A stretch of DNA of 64,000 bases from the NCBI RefSeq assembly GCF_000949135.2, contig NZ_JTAN02000021.1, forward strand, positions 186,001 to 250,000, read 5' to 3'. Positions 27,026-35,246 of the stretch are shown here, piece by piece. Each line of letters opens with the position of its first letter. Position 1 is the first letter of the stretch. Made by a program: the position numbers and the translations under genes. Under the pieces are notes generated by a model. That model saw only the letters and a list, made by a program, of their open reading frames with translations. It was not told the origin of the DNA and ran no database searches. This DNA comes from Burkholderia sp. USMB20. GTDB lineage: Bacteria > Pseudomonadota > Gammaproteobacteria > Burkholderiales > Burkholderiaceae.

Positions 27026-27937
27026 ATGATTGAACTGAACCAGCTTCGCTGCTTCGTCGCCGTGGCCGAGGAACTGCATTTCGGGCGCGCGGCCAGGCGG
27101 CTCTTCATGACGCAGCCGCCGCTCAGCCGGCAGATCCAGTTGCTCGAGCACGCGCTCGGCATCGCGCTGCTCGAACGCAGCAGCCGGCAGGTCAGGCTGA
27201 CCGCGGCCGGCGAGCGCTTCTTGCGCGACGCACGGCACATCCTCGAGTTTTCCGCGCGGGCCGAACAGGCCGCGCAGCGCGTCGCGCATGGCGGGGCCGG
27301 CCGCATCACGCTCGGCTTCACGGCCGTCAGCGCGTACCGGATGATTCCGGCGCTGCTCGCGCATGCGGCGCACGCGCTGCCCGACGTCGACGTCGAACTG
27401 CGTGAAATGGTGTCGACGGTGCAGATCGACGCGCTGGCGTCGCGCAATGCTCGATGCGGGCTTCGTTGCGCGCCAGCGCGCGGCGGCGCATCCGCTCGAA
27501 TACCGGCTCGTGCAACGCGAGCCGATGCTCGTCGCGGTCGCGCAGGGCGCGCCGCTGGCCGCGTACGAGCGGATCGGCCCGGACCAGCTCGACGCCAGCC
27601 GTTCATCGCGTATTCGCCGAACGAAGGCAAGTACTTCCACGACATGATCTCGGGGATGTTCGCCGGCGCCGGGCGCTTGCCGAACTACCTGCATTACGTC
27701 GGGCAGACGCATACGATCCTCGGCCTGGTGCGTGCCGGGTTGGGTGCGGCGCTGGTGCCGGCGTCGGCGCGCGAGCTGCATGTGGACGGCGTGGTGTTCC
27801 GGCCGCTTGCGGACGTCGACGTCGCGGCGGAGCTGTATCTCGCGTGGCGAGCGGACAACGACAATCCGGCGCTGCCGGTGTTCAACGCGATGGTCGAGCA
27901 GTTTCTGACGGAAGGGACGGACGGCGGCGTCGTTTAG
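27026..27937 (+). CDS. LysR-type regulator with two compensating frameshifts in the effector domain
   Basis: 303-residue LysR protein, divergent from the 2-hydroxyacid dehydrogenase/MFS operon and so its likely regulator. The HTH (VAVAEELHFGRAARRLFM, PPLSRQIQLLEHAL) and C-terminus (NYLHYVGQTHTILGLVRAG) are normal. Residues about 141-190 are an arginine-rich nonsense stretch. In the +1 frame the same DNA reads LysR-like LDAGFVARQ...HPLEYRLVQREPMLVAV. An extra A near 27446-27447 and a missing G near 27593 would explain both shifts. Either the sequence has two errors or the effector domain is damaged. A 10-bp palindrome ATCAATTGAT (27005-27014) lies just upstream of the ATG. Confidence 0.8.
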   Translation: MIELNQLRCFVAVAEELHFGRAARRLFMTQPPLSRQIQLLEHALGIALLERSSRQVRLTAAGERFLRDARHILEFSARAEQAAQRVAHGGAGRITLGFTAVSAYRMIPALLAHAAHALPDVDVELREMVSTVQIDALASRNARCGLRCAPARGGASARIPARATRADARRGRAGRAAGRVRADRPGPARRQPFIAYSPNEGKYFHDMISGMFAGAGRLPNYLHYVGQTHTILGLVRAGLGAALVPASARELHVDGVVFRPLADVDVAAELYLAWRADNDNPALPVFNAMVEQFLTEGTDGGVV

Positions 27938-28531
27938 AGGCAGTCGGACCGAGCGCGGCGAATCGCTGCGTCGGCAACATCCTTACCGTTCCGAAAGCTG
28001 GCGCGTCGTGCACGCGTGCGCTCGCGAAAGGCAACGCATCGCGCCGACCGCTTGACGCTGCATGCCGGTCGGCGCAGGATACGTGCGTGCATTTGGAGCG
28101 GGGCGCGCTGGCCGCGCGTTCCCGCATCAGCGACGCGCACAAGAACAACGATGAGCCTTCACGCACTCGTACCGGAATCCCGGCGCCGCAGCCACCGGCC
28201 CGCCGGAACCACGATCCTCCCGACGCCCGTCGCGTCACGTATCCGTCATCCCGTTTCGTACCGTGCGTCGGTACACTTTCCCGTTCGCGCGCTGGCCGCG
28301 CCGATGAACGGTGCCGATCGGCGCCGCCGTGTCGCGCGCCAGCCCGCCGCACCTGAATATCGTATCGTGCATGACGCCTGCACCGGTGTCTCGTGACGCC
28401 GCCGCCACGCGTCCACGCATCGTGGCGCCGACCGCCCCGCGCGCGCGGCGCCACTGGAGTCCGAAGCATTTCGATTGAGCATGACGTAGCACACGCACGC
28501 AGTTCAGTTCGAGGTTCAAGGAGAGAAACTC
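27938..28531. other. Gene-free spacer
   Basis: About 590 bp with no coding signal I trust; open frames here have neither family motifs nor ribosome-binding sites. The right end carries the strong ribosome-binding site AAGGAGAG of the next gene and presumably its promoter. Confidence 0.5.
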
Positions 28532-29302
28532 ATGTCGCAGCTTTCGAATGAAGCAAACGGCAGTTCGGGGAGTGGCAAGGCAAGGCTGATCAAATGGGCG
28601 ATCATCGTCGCCGGCGTCGCGATCGCGGCACCGGCCGCGCTGTTCATCCTGAAGGGGGTGATCGCGCTGGTCACCGCGGCCGTGATCGGCCTCGGGGCGA
28701 TCTATTTCGCGCCGGTCGTCGCGATGAAGTTCGCGAACCAGAAGGTGAAGATGATCGTCGAGGAAGCACAGGCGAATCCGATCGAGACGCTGATCAACCA
28801 GCTCGCGGAAAAGCGCCACGCGGCGCAGAAATTCGCGGACAGCATCACCGCGTTCCGCACCGAAGTGAAGAACTTCGAGGACAAGACCGAGCTGTTCGAG
28901 AAGCAGTATCCGGACGACGCGCCACGCTTTCGCGCGCAGCTCGACACGATGAAGCAGCTGCTCGCGTTCCGCGAAGGCCGCTACAAGCAGGTGCAGGTCG
29001 AGCTGAAGAATTTCGCATCGGCGATCGACCGCGCGAAGGCGATGTGGGACATGTCGCAGGCGGCGCAGCACATGAACAAGCTCGCGGGCCGGCAGACGGC
29101 CGATACGTTCGAGCAGATCAAGACCGACGTGGCCGTCGATTCGGTGATGCGCTCGGTGAACAAGGCGTTCTCCGAAATGGAGACGTCGCTGCTGGACAAC
29201 CCCGAGGTCAAGCAGGCGCAACAGCAGGCGGTGATGAACGGCACCCCCGTGCCCGGCCCCGATGCGGCACGGGCCGCCGCATTGCCGTCGAAACAACAAT
29301 AA
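28532..29302 (+). CDS. Membrane-anchored coiled-coil protein, function unknown
   Basis: 256 residues. Two adjacent hydrophobic helices (about residues 21-41 and 43-64) are followed by about 150 charged, heptad-like residues (EEAQANPIETLINQLAEKR through AIDRAKAMWDM), predicted as coiled coil. The tail is Gln/Ala-rich and disordered. I do not recognise a named family; the look is of a PspA-like or envelope-associated scaffold. AAGGAGAG gives a strong ribosome-binding site. Only 20 bp separate it from the solute-binding/LysM gene, so the two are an operon and probably act together at the inner membrane. Confidence 0.8.
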   Translation: MSQLSNEANGSSGSGKARLIKWAIIVAGVAIAAPAALFILKGVIALVTAAVIGLGAIYFAPVVAMKFANQKVKMIVEEAQANPIETLINQLAEKRHAAQKFADSITAFRTEVKNFEDKTELFEKQYPDDAPRFRAQLDTMKQLLAFREGRYKQVQVELKNFASAIDRAKAMWDMSQAAQHMNKLAGRQTADTFEQIKTDVAVDSVMRSVNKAFSEMETSLLDNPEVKQAQQQAVMNGTPVPGPDAARAAALPSKQQ

Positions 29303-29322
29303 CTTTCCGCAGGCACGCAACC

Positions 29323-30456
29323 ATGAAAAAACTTCTCGGTGCAGTCGTGTTCCTGGTGGTGCTCGTCGGCGTATGGATCGTCCACCAGGGCGGCCTGTCG
29401 ACACTGATTCCCGCGCACGACGCGGCGCCTGACGCGGCCTCCGCGCAATCGGCCGGCGCAGGCCAGCCCGCGCAGCCCTCGGGGTCGGGCAACGTGCTGC
29501 CGGCCGGCTTCACGCCGCAGGCCGACACGCTGAAATCGATCGCGGAAAACGGCATCGTGCGGGTCTCGGTGCAGAACCCGAGCGAGCCGTTCTTCGGCGA
29601 GGACAAGGGCGCGCCGCACGGCTTCAACGTCGAATTCGCGCGGCTGCTGTTCGCCGATCCGTCGTTCTCGCGCGGCGGCAAGCCGATCGTCGTCGATACG
29701 CGTCACGAAGTCGACACGTATCCGGGCGTGCCGAAGCAACTGCTCGACACCGATGCGAAGGGCAATCATGTCGTCGACGTCGCGATGGACGGGCTGACGT
29801 TCCCGGACAACACGCCGGCGGGCGTCGTCTACTCGGTGCCGTACGTCGACGATTTCGGCTATTCGCTGATCGTGCGGCAAGGCTCCGCGATCCGCTCGGC
29901 GGACGATCTGGCCGGCAAGACGGTCGGCATCCTGAAGGGCGACCCGGACGTGCGTGCGTTCGTCACGCGCCAGTATCCGAACGTCCGTTTCGTCGAGATC
30001 GACGATTCCGATCCGGCATTCATCGCGAAGAGCCTCGACGGCCGTGCTGTCGACGCGTTCGTCTACGACTATCCGTTCGCGGTCAGCTCGATCAAGGGGA
30101 CCGACCTGAAGTTCGCGGTGACCAAGCTCGACGGCTCGAACATCGCGTACAAGATCGGCGTGCGCGCCGACGACCAGGACCTGCTGATCTACCTGAACGC
30201 CGCGATCGCGAAGCTCAAGCAGTCGCCGCAGTATCTGGACCTGCTGCGCAAGTACTTCGTCAGCGACCAGACGATGACGACCGCGGCCGCGTCCGGCGAG
30301 CATACGTACGTGGTGAAGGCCGGCGACACGCTGAACCTGATCGCGGCGAGCAAGCTCGGCAGCGGCCAGCGCTATCGCGAGATCCAGCGCCGCAACAACC
30401 TCGCGAACCCGAACCTGATCCTGGCCGGCCAGCATCTGGTGATTCCGGTCCGGTAG
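29323..30456 (+). CDS. Periplasmic solute-binding (type 3) protein fused to a C-terminal LysM domain
   Basis: 377 residues. An N-terminal signal anchor (LLGAVVFLVVLVGVWIV) and a Ala/Pro-rich linker precede a bacterial extracellular solute-binding type 3 domain (about residues 65-320). Its lobes show GIVRVSVQNPSEPFFG and DDLAGKTVGILKGDPDV, as in amino acid-binding proteins. The last 50 residues are a LysM peptidoglycan-binding domain (HTYVVKAGDTLNLIAASKLG to AGQHLVIPVR). No ABC permease or ATPase is nearby, so it may sense rather than transport. Second gene of an operon with a coiled-coil membrane protein. Confidence 0.85.
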   Translation: MKKLLGAVVFLVVLVGVWIVHQGGLSTLIPAHDAAPDAASAQSAGAGQPAQPSGSGNVLPAGFTPQADTLKSIAENGIVRVSVQNPSEPFFGEDKGAPHGFNVEFARLLFADPSFSRGGKPIVVDTRHEVDTYPGVPKQLLDTDAKGNHVVDVAMDGLTFPDNTPAGVVYSVPYVDDFGYSLIVRQGSAIRSADDLAGKTVGILKGDPDVRAFVTRQYPNVRFVEIDDSDPAFIAKSLDGRAVDAFVYDYPFAVSSIKGTDLKFAVTKLDGSNIAYKIGVRADDQDLLIYLNAAIAKLKQSPQYLDLLRKYFVSDQTMTTAAASGEHTYVVKAGDTLNLIAASKLGSGQRYREIQRRNNLANPNLILAGQHLVIPVR

Positions 30457-30463
30457 CGGCGGT

Positions 30464-30584
30464 GTGAAGCGAAGAAGGTGAAGCGAAGAAGGTGAAGCGA
30501 AGAAGGTGGAGCGAAGAAGGTGGAGCGGAGGAAGGTGAGCGGAGGAAGGTGAGCGGAGGAAGGTGAGCGGAGGAAGGTGAGCGG
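30464..30584 (+). repeat. 14-bp tandem repeat (minisatellite)
   Basis: Eight full units plus a partial one, starting 8 bp after the preceding stop codon. The first three are identical (GTGAAGCGAAGAAG), one is GTGGAGCGAAGAAG, one is 15 bp, and the last three read GTGAGCGGAGGAAG. The plus strand is almost purely purine. The gradient of variants suggests unit-by-unit duplication. Confidence 0.95.
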
Positions 30585-30587
30585 CGC

Positions 30588-30622
30588 GCGGGCCCCGGCG
30601 GAGAGGATCCGCCGGGGCCCGC
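30588..30622. terminator. Strong hairpin between convergent genes
   Basis: Perfect 15-bp stem GCGGGCCCCGGCGGA / TCCGCCGGGGCCCGC with a 5-nt loop, followed on the plus side by GCCGCTTT. It lies between the LysM gene and the convergent antiporter gene. Confidence 0.7.
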
Positions 30623-30633
30623 GCCGCTTTACA

Positions 30634-31722
30634 TCAGTGCGTGACCGACAGGAACAGGTACGCCGCGAACAGCGACAGATGCACGACGCCGTGCAGCACC
30701 GTCGTGCGTCCCTGGCTGAGCGTCAGCGTGCTGACGAGCAGCGTCAGCGACAGCAGCACGGTTTCCATCGCGCCGATGCCGAGCGTGAGCGGCTGGCCGA
30801 CCCAGATGAACACGGCCGCGACGGTCGGGATCGTGAGCCCGATGCTCGCGAGCGCCGAACCGAGCGCGAGGTTCATGCTGGTCTGCAGGCGATTCGCCCG
30901 CGCGGCGGTGACGGCCGCGAGCCCTTCGGGCAGCAGCACCAGCGCGGCGATCACGATGCCGACCGCCGCTTCCGGCGCGCCGAGCTTCATCACCGCATGC
31001 TCGACGGCCGGCGACAGCAGCTTCGCGAGCAGCACGACCGCGACGAGGCTCACGAACAGCAGCACGAGGCTGATCAGCGCGGTGCGGCCGCTCGGCGGTG
31101 CCGCATGCACTGATTCGTTCGCGCTGTCGTGCTCGGTGAGAAAGTAGTCGCGGTGGCGCACGGTCTGCACGAATACGAATGCGCCGTACAGCACGAGCGA
31201 CGACACGCCGGCGAACGCAAGCTGCGATTTCGAAAAGAACGGGCCCGGCGCGGCGTTCAGGTAGTTCGGCATCACGAGCGACAGCACCGACAGCGACGCG
31301 AGCACCGCGAGCGCCTTGCTCGCGCCGCGTCCCTGGAAATCCTGCTCGCCGTGCTTCCACGCCCCGACCAGCAGGCACAGGCCGACGATGCCGTTGCAGA
31401 TGATCATCACCGCGGCGAACACGGTATCGCGCGCGAGGCCCGATTTCTCGGGGCCGGCGCCGAGCATCACCGACACGATCAGCGCGACCTCGATGACGGT
31501 CACGGCGACTGCCAGCACGAGCGTGCCGAACGGCTCGCCGACGCGGTGCGCGACGACTTCGGCATGGTGGACGGCGGCGAATACGGAGCCGGCGAGGGCG
31601 GCGGCGAACACGGCGATGACGAGGCCTTCGGCCGGCACGACGCGCGACAGCGCGAGTACCAGCCACGCGGCAAGCGGGGCCACGAGGGTCCAGCGCGGGA
31701 GCTGGTTGGACGAGAGCGGCAT
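30634..31722 (-). CDS. chaA: Sodium/calcium:proton antiporter (ChaA family)
   Basis: 362-residue inner-membrane cation/proton antiporter with 10-11 hydrophobic segments. The two conserved acidic alpha-repeat motifs are clear: GEPFGTLVLAVAVTVIEVAL near residue 62 and LLPEGLAAVTAARANRLQTS near 262, each carrying the glutamate needed for ion exchange. E. coli ChaA expels Na+, K+ and Ca2+ at alkaline pH. AGGAAA precedes the ATG. It is a single-gene unit, convergent with the LysM gene. Confidence 0.92.
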   Translation of the reverse strand: MPLSSNQLPRWTLVAPLAAWLVLALSRVVPAEGLVIAVFAAALAGSVFAAVHHAEVVAHRVGEPFGTLVLAVAVTVIEVALIVSVMLGAGPEKSGLARDTVFAAVMIICNGIVGLCLLVGAWKHGEQDFQGRGASKALAVLASLSVLSLVMPNYLNAAPGPFFSKSQLAFAGVSSLVLYGAFVFVQTVRHRDYFLTEHDSANESVHAAPPSGRTALISLVLLFVSLVAVVLLAKLLSPAVEHAVMKLGAPEAAVGIVIAALVLLPEGLAAVTAARANRLQTSMNLALGSALASIGLTIPTVAAVFIWVGQPLTLGIGAMETVLLSLTLLVSTLTLSQGRTTVLHGVVHLSLFAAYLFLSVTH

Positions 31723-32215
31723 GGACGGTTTCCTATGCGAGTGGCGGCGCGCGACGCGCCGTCACGGGTTGACGAAGCCCGGCCGGATGATCCGCCGAAC
31801 GTGGACGATGATGCTGATGGGCGGCAGCGCGGAGCCGTGCTGCCCTGGATTCGCCGCCGTGAAGCGGCGAGGGGCGCGGGCGGGCCGAAGCCCGTCGCGG
31901 GATGAAACGGTTCGATGCGATCGGGTGCCGAGGGCGGGGCGCGGGTACGTCACGACATACGCGGACCGCTGGCGCGATTTCGACCCCGAAAGGATGGCAG
32001 GCGGTGGACGGCAGCGGCGTGACACGCGGTTTCCCCCCTGAAATCCGGCGATTTGTCGAATTTTATCAGGCGTTCGGGGGACACCATCTCATAATCGAAC
32101 GCTTTCATTGACCTTTCGGTTTCAAAAAAGTGCCCCGATCGTTCGATTTTTTGTTCTTGCGCTTTTCGTAACGGTCTCTTGCACGACAAATTCGGGCTCG
32201 CCCTGACATAAATCT
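31723..32215. other. Gene-free spacer upstream of the paa genes
   Basis: Nearly 500 bp. The left part holds the chaA promoter region; the right part (32040-32215) is unusually AT-rich for this genome. No gene or repeat was seen. Confidence 0.5.
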
Positions 32216-32236
32216 ACCGACCGGTCGGTTTATAAT
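32216..32236 (+). promoter_or_regulatory. TetR-type operator with adjoining -10 box (paaH promoter)
   Basis: ACCGACCGGTCGGT (32216-32229) is a perfect 14-bp palindrome followed one base later by a consensus TATAAT (32231-32236). This half-site is typical of TetR-family repressors that sense acyl-CoA. In Burkholderia the paa operons are controlled by the TetR-type repressor PaaR, induced by phenylacetyl-CoA. The position between the -35 and -10 regions implies repression. Confidence 0.7.
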
Positions 32237-32271
32237 CGCTCGCACTTCCACTTCATGACGGATCGCAAGCG

Positions 32272-33825
32272 ATGGCTGTTTCTTCTGCACATTCGGTGAA
32301 TTCGGGCGCGCTGGCGCCGTCGGCGGTCGTCGGCGTGATCGGCGCGGGCGCGATGGGCGCGGGCATCGCGCAGGTGGCCGCGGCGGCCGGTCATGCGGTG
32401 CTGCTGTACGACCTGAACGAAGCCGCATGCGACAAGGCGCTGGCCGGCATCCGCGCGCAGTTCGCGCGGCTCGCGGAAAAGGGCCGGATGGAACCGGCCC
32501 AGGCCGACGCGGCCGGCAGCCGGATTCGCGCGGTGCGCGCGCTGGCCGACTTCACGGGCGCCGCGCTGATCGTCGAGGCGGCGGCCGAGCGGCTCGACGT
32601 GAAGCGCGAGATCTTCGCGACGCTCGAACGCCATGTCGACGACAGCTGCGTGCTGGCGACCAACACGTCGTCGATCTCGATCACGTCGATCGCGGCCGGG
32701 CTGCGCGCGCCGCAGCGCGTGGCCGGCCTGCATTTCTTCAATCCGGCGCCGCTGATGGCGCTCGTCGAGGTGGTCAGCGGGCTCGCGACCGCACCGGACG
32801 TCGCACAGGCCCTCTACGACACGGCCGCCGCGTGGGGCAAGCGGCCGGTGCTGGCGAAGTCGACGCCCGGCTTCATCGTGAATCGCGTCGCGCGGCCGTA
32901 TTACGCGGAGGCGCTGCGCGTGCTGAACGAGCAGGGCGGCACGCCGGCCTCGATCGATGCGGTGATGCGTGACGCCGGCGGCTTCCGGATGGGGCCGTTC
33001 GAGCTGATGGACCTGATCGGCCACGACGTGAACTTCGCGGTGACCGAGTCGGTGTTCCGCGCGTACTTCAACGATCCGCGCTATACGCCGTCGCTGATCC
33101 AGCAGGAACTCGTGAACGCGGGCTTCCTCGGGCGCAAGTCGGGGCGCGGCTTCTATTCGTATGCGGACGGCGCGACGCCGCCCGCGCCCGCGTTCGAACC
33201 GCCGTGCGATGCGCCGGCCGACGTCGTGCTGTTCGCGCAGGACGGCCCGGCCGCCGCGCTGCATGCCCGCGTTGTCGAACGCATCGCGCTCGCGCGGCAG
33301 AACGGCGCGCATGCCGACGAACTGCTCGCCGTGGCCGGCCGCGCGTCGATTGCGCTGACCGACGGCCGCACCGCGACCGTGCGCGCCGCGCAAACCGGCG
33401 TGGCCGACCTCGTGCTCGTCGATCTCGCGCGCGATTACGCGCAGACCGGGCTCGTCGCGCTGGCGCGCGCGCTGCAGTGCAGCGACGCGGCCTATGCGGA
33501 TGCGGTCGGGCTGTTCCAGCAAGCGGGTTTTCGCGTCGTCGGCATCGCCGACGTGCCGGGCATGATCGCGATGCGCACCGTCGCGATGCTCGCGAACGAG
33601 GCGGCCGACACGGTGAACCAGGGCGTGTGCTCGCCCGCCGATCTCGATCTCGCGATGGAGAAGGGCGTGAACTACCCGTGCGGCCCGCTCGCGTGGGCCG
33701 ATGCGATCGGCATCGGCCGCGTGTTTCGCGTGCTGTCGAACCTGGCGGCGAGCTACGGCGAGGACCGCTATCGCGTGTCGCCGCGCATCGCCGCGCTGCA
33801 CGCGGCCGGCCGCACGTTCCGCTAG
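32272..33825 (+). CDS. paaH: 3-hydroxyacyl-CoA dehydrogenase of phenylacetate degradation
   Basis: 517-residue NAD-dependent dehydrogenase that oxidises 3-hydroxyadipyl-CoA to 3-oxoadipyl-CoA in the lower phenylacetate pathway. The Rossmann motif VIGAGAMGAGIAQVAA is near residue 22. TNTSSISITSIAAG and the catalytic histidine in GLHFFNPAPLMALVEVV follow. The C-terminus carries a second, degenerate HCDH domain (MEKGVNYPCGPLAWAD), the long architecture typical of PaaH/PaaC. It is first in a likely operon paaH-paaK-crotonase. Confidence 0.92.
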   Translation: MAVSSAHSVNSGALAPSAVVGVIGAGAMGAGIAQVAAAAGHAVLLYDLNEAACDKALAGIRAQFARLAEKGRMEPAQADAAGSRIRAVRALADFTGAALIVEAAAERLDVKREIFATLERHVDDSCVLATNTSSISITSIAAGLRAPQRVAGLHFFNPAPLMALVEVVSGLATAPDVAQALYDTAAAWGKRPVLAKSTPGFIVNRVARPYYAEALRVLNEQGGTPASIDAVMRDAGGFRMGPFELMDLIGHDVNFAVTESVFRAYFNDPRYTPSLIQQELVNAGFLGRKSGRGFYSYADGATPPAPAFEPPCDAPADVVLFAQDGPAAALHARVVERIALARQNGAHADELLAVAGRASIALTDGRTATVRAAQTGVADLVLVDLARDYAQTGLVALARALQCSDAAYADAVGLFQQAGFRVVGIADVPGMIAMRTVAMLANEAADTVNQGVCSPADLDLAMEKGVNYPCGPLAWADAIGIGRVFRVLSNLAASYGEDRYRVSPRIAALHAAGRTFR

Positions 33826-33884
33826 CCGCCGGCCCCGTCACCCCGATCACGATAACGACATCACTCCACTGGAGGAGCACCCCG

Positions 33885-35207
33885 ATGACTCACCCGACGC
33901 ACCCCGCCGCCGCCCTCGAGCCGATCGAGACGGCCAGCCGCGACGAACTGCAGGCGCTGCAGCTCGAGCGCCTCAAGCGGTCGCTGCGCCACGCGTACGA
34001 CAACGTCCCGCACTATCGCCGCACGTTCGACGCGGCGGGCGTGCATCCGGACGACCTGAAGACGCTCGCCGATCTCGCGAAATTCCCGTTCTCGACCAAG
34101 AACGATTTGCGCGACAACTATCCGTTCGGCCTCTTCGCGGTGCCGCGCGAGCAGGTCGTGCGCGTGCATGCGTCGAGCGGCACGACCGGCAAGCCGACCG
34201 TGGTCGGCTACACCGCGCGCGACATCGACACGTGGGCGAACGTGACCGCGCGTTCGATCCGCGCGGCCGGCGGCCGCCCGGGCGACACGCTGCACAACGC
34301 ATTCGGCTACGGGCTCTTCACGGGCGGCCTCGGGATTCACTACGGCGCGGAGCGGCTCGGCTGCATGGTCGTGCCGATGTCGGGCGGGCAGACTGAAAAG
34401 CAGGTGCAGCTGATCCGCGATTTCGAGCCGAAGATCATCCTCGTCACGCCGTCATACATGCTGAACCTGATCGACGAGATGGTGCGGCAAGGGATGGACC
34501 CGGCCGAGTCGTCGCTGAAGATCGGCATCTTCGGCGCGGAGCCGTGGACGCAGGCGCTGCGCGAGGAAGTGGAGACGCGCGTGGGCATCGACGCGCTCGA
34601 CATCTACGGGCTGTCGGAAGTGATGGGCCCGGGCGTCGCGTGCGAATGCGTCGAGACGAAGGACGGCCCGGTGATCTGGGAAGACCATTTCTATCCGGAG
34701 ATCATCGACCCCGTGACCGGCGAAGTGCTGCCGGACGGCAGCGAGGGCGAGCTCGTGTTCACGTCGCTGACGAAGGAGGCGATGCCTGTGATCCGCTACC
34801 GCACGCGCGACCTCACCGCGCTGCTGCCGCCGACCGCGCGCACGATGCGCCGGCTCGCGAAGATCACGGGCCGCTCCGACGACATGCTGATCGTGCGCGG
34901 CGTGAACGTGTTCCCGAGCCAGATCGAGGAAATCGTCGTCGCGCAGACGAAGCTGTCGGGGCAGTTCCAGATCACGCTTTCGCGCGACGGCCACATGGAC
35001 CGGCTGGATCTCGCGGTCGAGCTGCGCTCCGAGGCCGTCGCGTGCGTGACCGACGCCGAGCGCGCGGCGATCGCGCGCGAGCTGCAGCACCGGATCAAGA
35101 CGATGATCGGCGTGTCGGCCGGGGTGACGGTGCTCGCCGCGGGCGGCATTCCCGCGAGCGCGACCGGCAAGGCCCGGCGCGTGATCGACCGCCGGCAGGC
35201 CGCCTGA
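33885..35207 (+). CDS. paaK: Phenylacetate-CoA ligase
   Basis: 440-residue adenylate-forming enzyme that activates phenylacetate to phenylacetyl-CoA with ATP, the entry step of the aerobic hybrid pathway. The P-loop-like motif VHASSGTTGKPTVVGY is near residue 92, the YGLSEVMGPGVA adenylate motif is in the centre, and GRSDDMLIVRGVNVFPSQIE marks the hinge. A GGAGG lies upstream of the ATG at 33885, so longer frames are not used. Co-directional with paaH (59-bp gap). Burkholderia cepacia complex strains can carry two PaaK isoforms; this unit matches the paaH-linked one. Confidence 0.94.
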   Translation: MTHPTHPAAALEPIETASRDELQALQLERLKRSLRHAYDNVPHYRRTFDAAGVHPDDLKTLADLAKFPFSTKNDLRDNYPFGLFAVPREQVVRVHASSGTTGKPTVVGYTARDIDTWANVTARSIRAAGGRPGDTLHNAFGYGLFTGGLGIHYGAERLGCMVVPMSGGQTEKQVQLIRDFEPKIILVTPSYMLNLIDEMVRQGMDPAESSLKIGIFGAEPWTQALREEVETRVGIDALDIYGLSEVMGPGVACECVETKDGPVIWEDHFYPEIIDPVTGEVLPDGSEGELVFTSLTKEAMPVIRYRTRDLTALLPPTARTMRRLAKITGRSDDMLIVRGVNVFPSQIEEIVVAQTKLSGQFQITLSRDGHMDRLDLAVELRSEAVACVTDAERAAIARELQHRIKTMIGVSAGVTVLAAGGIPASATGKARRVIDRRQAA

Positions 35208-35246
35208 GTCGCCGTTCCCTGTTTCTACCCCGAGGAAACCTGTTCG

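Noticed and set aside
28235-29404. 389-residue minus-strand frame
   Set aside because: Antisense to the coiled-coil membrane protein gene, which has a strong ribosome-binding site and sensible composition.
30464-30584. Possible CRISPR array
   Set aside because: Units are 14 bp and contiguous with no spacers; it is a tandem minisatellite.
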